Shown here: positions 6,455 to 7,009 of the stretch, piece by piece
Layout of the letters: every line of letters begins with the position of its first letter
Numbering within the stretch: position 1 is the first letter of the stretch
Source: Flavisolibacter sp.
Lineage (GTDB): Bacteria > Bacteroidota > Bacteroidia > Chitinophagales > Chitinophagaceae
Length of the DNA stretch: 7,009 bases
Assembly: GCA_025936195.1 (NCBI GenBank)
Contig: JAICTW010000132.1
Span: 1-7,009 of the forward strand
Direction: 5' to 3'
The notes under the pieces: generated by a model
Databases searched by the model: none
Told to the model about the DNA's origin: nothing
The model's input: only the letters and a program-made list of their open reading frames with translations
Program-made: the position numbers and the translations under genes

Positions 6455-6462
6455 CAAAATTA
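6455..6462 (-). promoter_or_regulatory. Candidate -7 element for the small acidic protein gene
   Basis: On the minus strand TAATTTTG is a full match to TAnnTTTG. No TTG or TTTG is seen at the usual 19-21 base spacing upstream. Use of this site would give a leader of roughly 130 bases. The motif is short and this DNA is AT-rich, so chance matches are expected. Confidence 0.3.
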
Positions 6463-6574
6463 AGGGTTTTAACTTCAGAAATACGGGTTTGCAAATAAAA
6501 TTTATTTAAGCTTCCAGTTAGTTGACAATCATTCGTTTACGATATGTGAAGAGAGGGAAAAAATTTTGAAATTA

Positions 6575-6589
6575 GCTAAAACATTTAGC
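6575..6589. promoter_or_regulatory. Operator-like inverted repeat upstream of the parE promoter
   Basis: GCTAAA-ACA-TTTAGC is a perfect 6-base inverted repeat with a 3-base centre. It lies 21 bases before the -7 element at 6611, so it overlaps where the -33 element would be. That position suits a regulator site controlling parE. No regulator can be named. Confidence 0.3.
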
Positions 6590-6610
6590 AAAATGCTGCC
6601 TTCTTTTTAC

Positions 6611-6618
6611 TATATTTG
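6611..6618 (+). promoter_or_regulatory. Probable parE promoter, -7 element
   Basis: TATATTTG is a full match to the Bacteroidota -7 consensus TAnnTTTG and is followed by GCCCGCC, a familiar context after such elements. The -33 region is weaker: TTTA at 6584-6587, with a 23-base gap. Transcription would start near 6624, giving a parE leader of about 187 bases. This is the best promoter candidate in the window. Confidence 0.5.
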
Positions 6619-6640
6619 CCCGCCGTTGAATCAATATATG

Positions 6641-6694
6641 TCACTACTGTTTGTTTAAACCTTTGTTGAATTTTTTACCTCGGTTTTATAGTGA
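6641..6694 (+). other. Nested inverted repeats in the putative parE leader
   Basis: TCACTA (6641-6646) can pair with TAGTGA (6689-6694), and inside it AAACC (6657-6661) with GGTTT (6682-6686). Together they could fold part of the leader into a bulged stem. The stems are short and the region is AT-rich; no known leader RNA was recognised. Confidence 0.25.
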
Positions 6695-6810
6695 GTAGAA
6701 TTGCAAATGGAGCGGCAATATCTGTTCCATAAACTTTTCAACAGAATTTATGGTGGTGATACAGATGGTTCAATAGGTTTATTTTTACCAAATTGTATTG
6801 AAATTGTCCT

Positions 6811-7009
6811 ATGGCAGAAACTAAAAAAAATCTCTTTGAATACACCGAAGAGAGTATCAAAAGCCTCGACTGGAAAGAACACATTCGTCTTCGCCCCGGA
6901 ATGTATATTGGAAAACTTGGTGATGGTTCAAGCCCCGATGATGGTATTTATGTTTTAGTGAAAGAAGTAGTTGATAATTGTATTGATGAATACACAATGG
7001 GCTACGGAA
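6811..7009 (+). CDS. parE: DNA topoisomerase IV subunit B, N-terminal fragment
   Basis: The ATPase subunit of a type IIA topoisomerase that separates linked daughter chromosomes. Only the first 66 codons are in the window; the family is about 620-650 residues, so the gene runs off the right edge. The translation [19 protein letters not shown] leads into [15 protein letters not shown] (24-38), the conserved RPGMYIG element of GyrB/ParE. Then [19 protein letters not shown] carries the first ATP-site motif of the GHKL fold, with the presumed catalytic base Glu52 and the Mg-binding Asn56. The [11 protein letters not shown] form and the MGYG that follows fit Bacteroidota ParE better than GyrB, which usually has GLHHLVYEVVDNSIDEA here; a second type IIA B subunit cannot be ruled out from this fragment. 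The ATG at 6811 has no Shine-Dalgarno. A likely promoter is about 200 bases upstream. Confidence 0.88.
   Translation, partial: MAETKKNLFEYTEESIKSLDWKEHIRLRPGMYIGKLGDGSSPDDGIYVLVKEVVDNCIDEYTMGYG

Larger units (their letters stand above)
6319..6810. other. 492-base non-coding region between the small acidic protein gene and parE
   Basis: No convincing gene was found on either strand. The left part (about 6330-6460) would be the leader of the small protein gene; it contains GTTAG-TAAG-CTAAC (6361-6374), a possible 5-bp hairpin, and the short palindrome CAGAA-G-TTCTG (6407-6417). The middle is AT-rich and has 7-base inverted arms AAATAAA / TTTATTT around one base (6493-6507). The right part holds an inverted repeat, the likely parE promoter and a long leader, listed separately. 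No known riboswitch or RNA family was recognised by eye. Confidence 0.6.

Noticed and set aside
6361..6460. Possible tRNA or small structured RNA in the long intergenic region
   Set aside because: Only isolated 4-5 bp stems are found; no cloverleaf, T-loop motif or known RNA consensus.
6638..6658. Six-codon upstream open frame in the putative parE leader (MSLLFV)
   Set aside because: No ribosome binding site and too short to separate from chance; no attenuation-type codon run.
6701..6958. 85-codon plus-strand open frame before and across the parE start
   Set aside because: More than half of it lies out of frame over the well-supported parE coding sequence, it has no ribosome binding site, and it resembles no family I know.
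1..7009. Insertion sequence, prophage, defence system or CRISPR array
   Set aside because: No transposase, integrase, phage, nuclease or defence protein is encoded and no regularly spaced direct repeats are present; all large genes belong to known housekeeping or envelope families.

Overview
The window looks like a piece of a Bacteroidota chromosome, probably Chitinophagaceae or a near relative. The evidence is the protein flavour, mostly missing Shine-Dalgarno sequences, a good match to the Bacteroidota -7 promoter element (TAnnTTTG) upstream of parE, two Bacteroidota-style lipoproteins, and a type IIA topoisomerase B subunit of the ParE form seen in this phylum. The taxonomic call is inference from translated sequence; no search was run. 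Base composition is moderately AT-rich and looks even, with no sign of a mobile element, prophage, CRISPR array or tRNA/rRNA gene.

Layout, left to right. (1) 1-133, minus: first 44 codons of the replicative polymerase dnaE (PHP domain), with a clear Shine-Dalgarno. (2) 134-309: divergent intergenic region with a DnaA-box-like inverted repeat. (3) 310-1023, plus: secreted NlpC/P60 cell-wall peptidase. (4) 1006-2511, minus: polytopic MOP-superfamily flippase whose 3' end overlaps the peptidase 3' end by 18 bases. (5) 2512-2644: gap with a degenerate 9-10 base tandem repeat. (6) 2645-4321, minus: M1 metallopeptidase lipoprotein. (7) 4322-4368: a 47-base divergent promoter region with a near-palindrome. 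(8) 4369-5991, plus: family-5 (DppA/OppA type) solute-binding lipoprotein. (9) 5991-6048: a strong imperfect hairpin between convergent genes. (10) 6052-6318, minus: small acidic protein of unknown function with a strong Shine-Dalgarno. (11) 6319-6810: a 492-base non-coding region with the likely parE promoter and a long leader. (12) 6811-7009, plus: first 66 codons of parE.

Functionally this is ordinary chromosomal sequence: two replication/topology genes at the edges and cell-envelope genes between. The M1 peptidase and peptide-binding lipoprotein are divergently arranged and could act together in peptide scavenging: the peptidase trims peptides and the binding protein captures them. The peptidase-flippase neighbours both concern the envelope, but nothing ties them to one pathway. 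I found no convincing new multi-gene system. The items most worth a second look are the two intergenic repeat elements, the overlapping convergent 3' ends, the small acidic protein, and the control regions upstream of nlpC and parE.
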